Below are positions 32,944 to 33,310 of a stretch of 33,310 nucleotides of DNA, piece by piece (the stretch's first letter is position 1; the number at the start of each line of letters is the position of its first letter). The position numbers and the translations under genes are program-made. This DNA comes from Candidatus Kuenenia stuttgartensis. Its GTDB lineage: Bacteria > Gemmatimonadota > Gemmatimonadetes > Gemmatimonadales > Gemmatimonadaceae. The notes under the pieces were generated by a model. That model was not told the origin of the DNA. It worked only from the letters and a program-made list of their open reading frames with translations, and made no database searches. The stretch lies in the NCBI GenBank assembly GCA_943330235.2, contig CALQGY020000032.1, positions 1 to 33,310 of the forward strand, given 5' to 3'.

Positions 32944-32971
32944 GTATCGGCACGTTTCGTCCCGGACTTGA
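32944..32971 (-). promoter_or_regulatory. Sigma-28 (FliA)-like promoter of the chemoreceptor gene
   Basis: On the minus strand TCAAGTCC - 12 bp - GCCGATAC. The flagellar sigma-28 consensus is TAAAGTTT - 11 bp - GCCGATAA. The -10 matches 7 of 8 and the -35 matches 5 of 8. It stands about 55 bp before the ATG, which is sensible for a chemoreceptor. Confidence 0.55.
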
Positions 32972-33001
32972 ATGGAGACGGACACGTTCATCCGTTTTCG
33001 C

Positions 33002-33023
33002 GGAACATTCCATTCCGTGGAAT
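33002..33023. other. Pair of overlapping inverted repeats, possible operator
   Basis: GGAACATTCC (33002-33011) is followed directly by ATTCCGTGGAAT (33012-33023); each is a palindrome around a 2-base centre, and TTCCA/TGGAA also pairs across them. It lies between the chemoreceptor and the right-edge gene. Confidence 0.35.
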
Positions 33024-33066
33024 ACACAGCCCACTCAACGCCTTGCCCCATCGCATTTTCCAATAC

Positions 33067-33094
33067 TTGTGAAGGATCCGGGCTCATGTATGTT
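33067..33094 (+). promoter_or_regulatory. Candidate sigma-70-type promoter for the right-edge gene
   Basis: TTGTGA - 16 bp - TATGTT on the plus strand, about 50 bp before the GTG at 33145. Four of six bases match in each hexamer. Confidence 0.3.
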
Positions 33095-33144
33095 CTGCGT
33101 TCACGCCAGACCGTGCCGTCGTTCCCCTGCTCCCGTCCCCGAAC

Positions 33145-33310
33145 GTGTCGACCACCAGACGCTCCCTGCAGGCTGTGATGTGGAGTGCCCTGAGCGCGGT
33201 GCTCAGCCAGAGCGCCCTCGGCCAGAGCGCCCTCGGCCAGAGCGCCTTCGCGCCATCGTCCCAGAGCGGCCACGTGCCAGTGGCGCCCGCCGTGCGCGCC
33301 GCGTCGTCGC
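33145..33310 (+). CDS. Start of an exported protein, 3' end missing
   Basis: The frame is open from GTG 33145 to the window edge without a stop. The first residues, STTRRSLQAVMWSALSAVLS, look like a signal peptide with a basic N-region, followed by a SALGQ repeat and a likely cleavage after an Ala. The ATG at 33178 is an alternative but would lose the basic region. Nothing of the mature protein beyond about 25 residues is visible, so no function can be given. It is divergent from the chemoreceptor gene. Confidence 0.55.
   Translation, partial: MSTTRRSLQAVMWSALSAVLSQSALGQSALGQSAFAPSSQSGHVPVAPAVRAASS
33207..33251 (+). repeat. 15-bp tandem repeat in the right-edge signal peptide region
   Basis: Two perfect copies of CCAGAGCGCCCTCGG and a third with two late mismatches encode QSALG QSALG QSAFA at the predicted cleavage region. 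Confidence 0.9.

Overview
The window is very GC-rich, with overlapping reading frames, many GTG starts, Tat signals, lipoproteins and 4-bp stop/start overlaps. The gene content fits a Gram-negative, outer-membrane-bearing soil or freshwater bacterium, and I would guess Gemmatimonadota. That assignment is an inference from gene content and style; no marker gene is present. About 26 genes fill almost all of the sequence. No rRNA, tRNA, CRISPR array, IS element or phage gene was seen.

Region 1 (1-9689, + strand) is a type II secretion system (T2SS) operon in the order gspH (5' end cut off), I, J, K, L, M, C, D, E, F. Nearly every junction is an ATGA or GTGA overlap. This is a rotation of the textbook order C-D-E-F-G-H-I-J-K-L-M. 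Region 2 (9863-12802, +) holds a DUF1800/DUF1501 pair, both with Tat signals, which are possible cargo for the upstream secretion system.

Region 3 (12811-18448) holds envelope proteins: a lipoprotein joining a bacterial Ig-like domain to a cupredoxin, and a secreted M28 peptidase with a TolB-like propeller (both - strand); a large lipoprotein with an Ig-like domain and about 14 propeller-like repeats (+); and a YfiT/DinB-type metalloprotein (-).

Region 4 (18681-30495) is two gene runs that converge on one strong hairpin (23077-23110). The + run is DUF1080 lipoprotein, nucleoside/sugar MFS permease, CutC and secreted GH20 beta-hexosaminidase. The - run is a conserved unknown, an exported unknown, a GNAT acetyltransferase, a Tat-exported TIM-barrel isomerase/epimerase, an exported amidohydrolase, an acyl-CoA ligase and a Gfo/Idh/MocA oxidoreductase. 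DUF1080 + MFS + TIM-barrel epimerase + Gfo/Idh is the known signature of 3-keto-glycoside catabolism, so this block probably degrades scavenged glycans.

Region 5 (30611-33310) holds a chemoreceptor with four predicted HAMP-like units, a terminator behind it and a sigma-28-like promoter in front. A truncated exported-protein gene leaves on the + strand at the right edge.

Two patterns run across the window. First, short tandem repeats with unit lengths divisible by three are inserted in-frame in many genes, in linkers or tails. Second, two convergent gene pairs have both stop codons built into one small palindrome. No wholly new system was identified; the strongest leads are these two patterns, the keto-glycoside block and the GspI leader anomaly.
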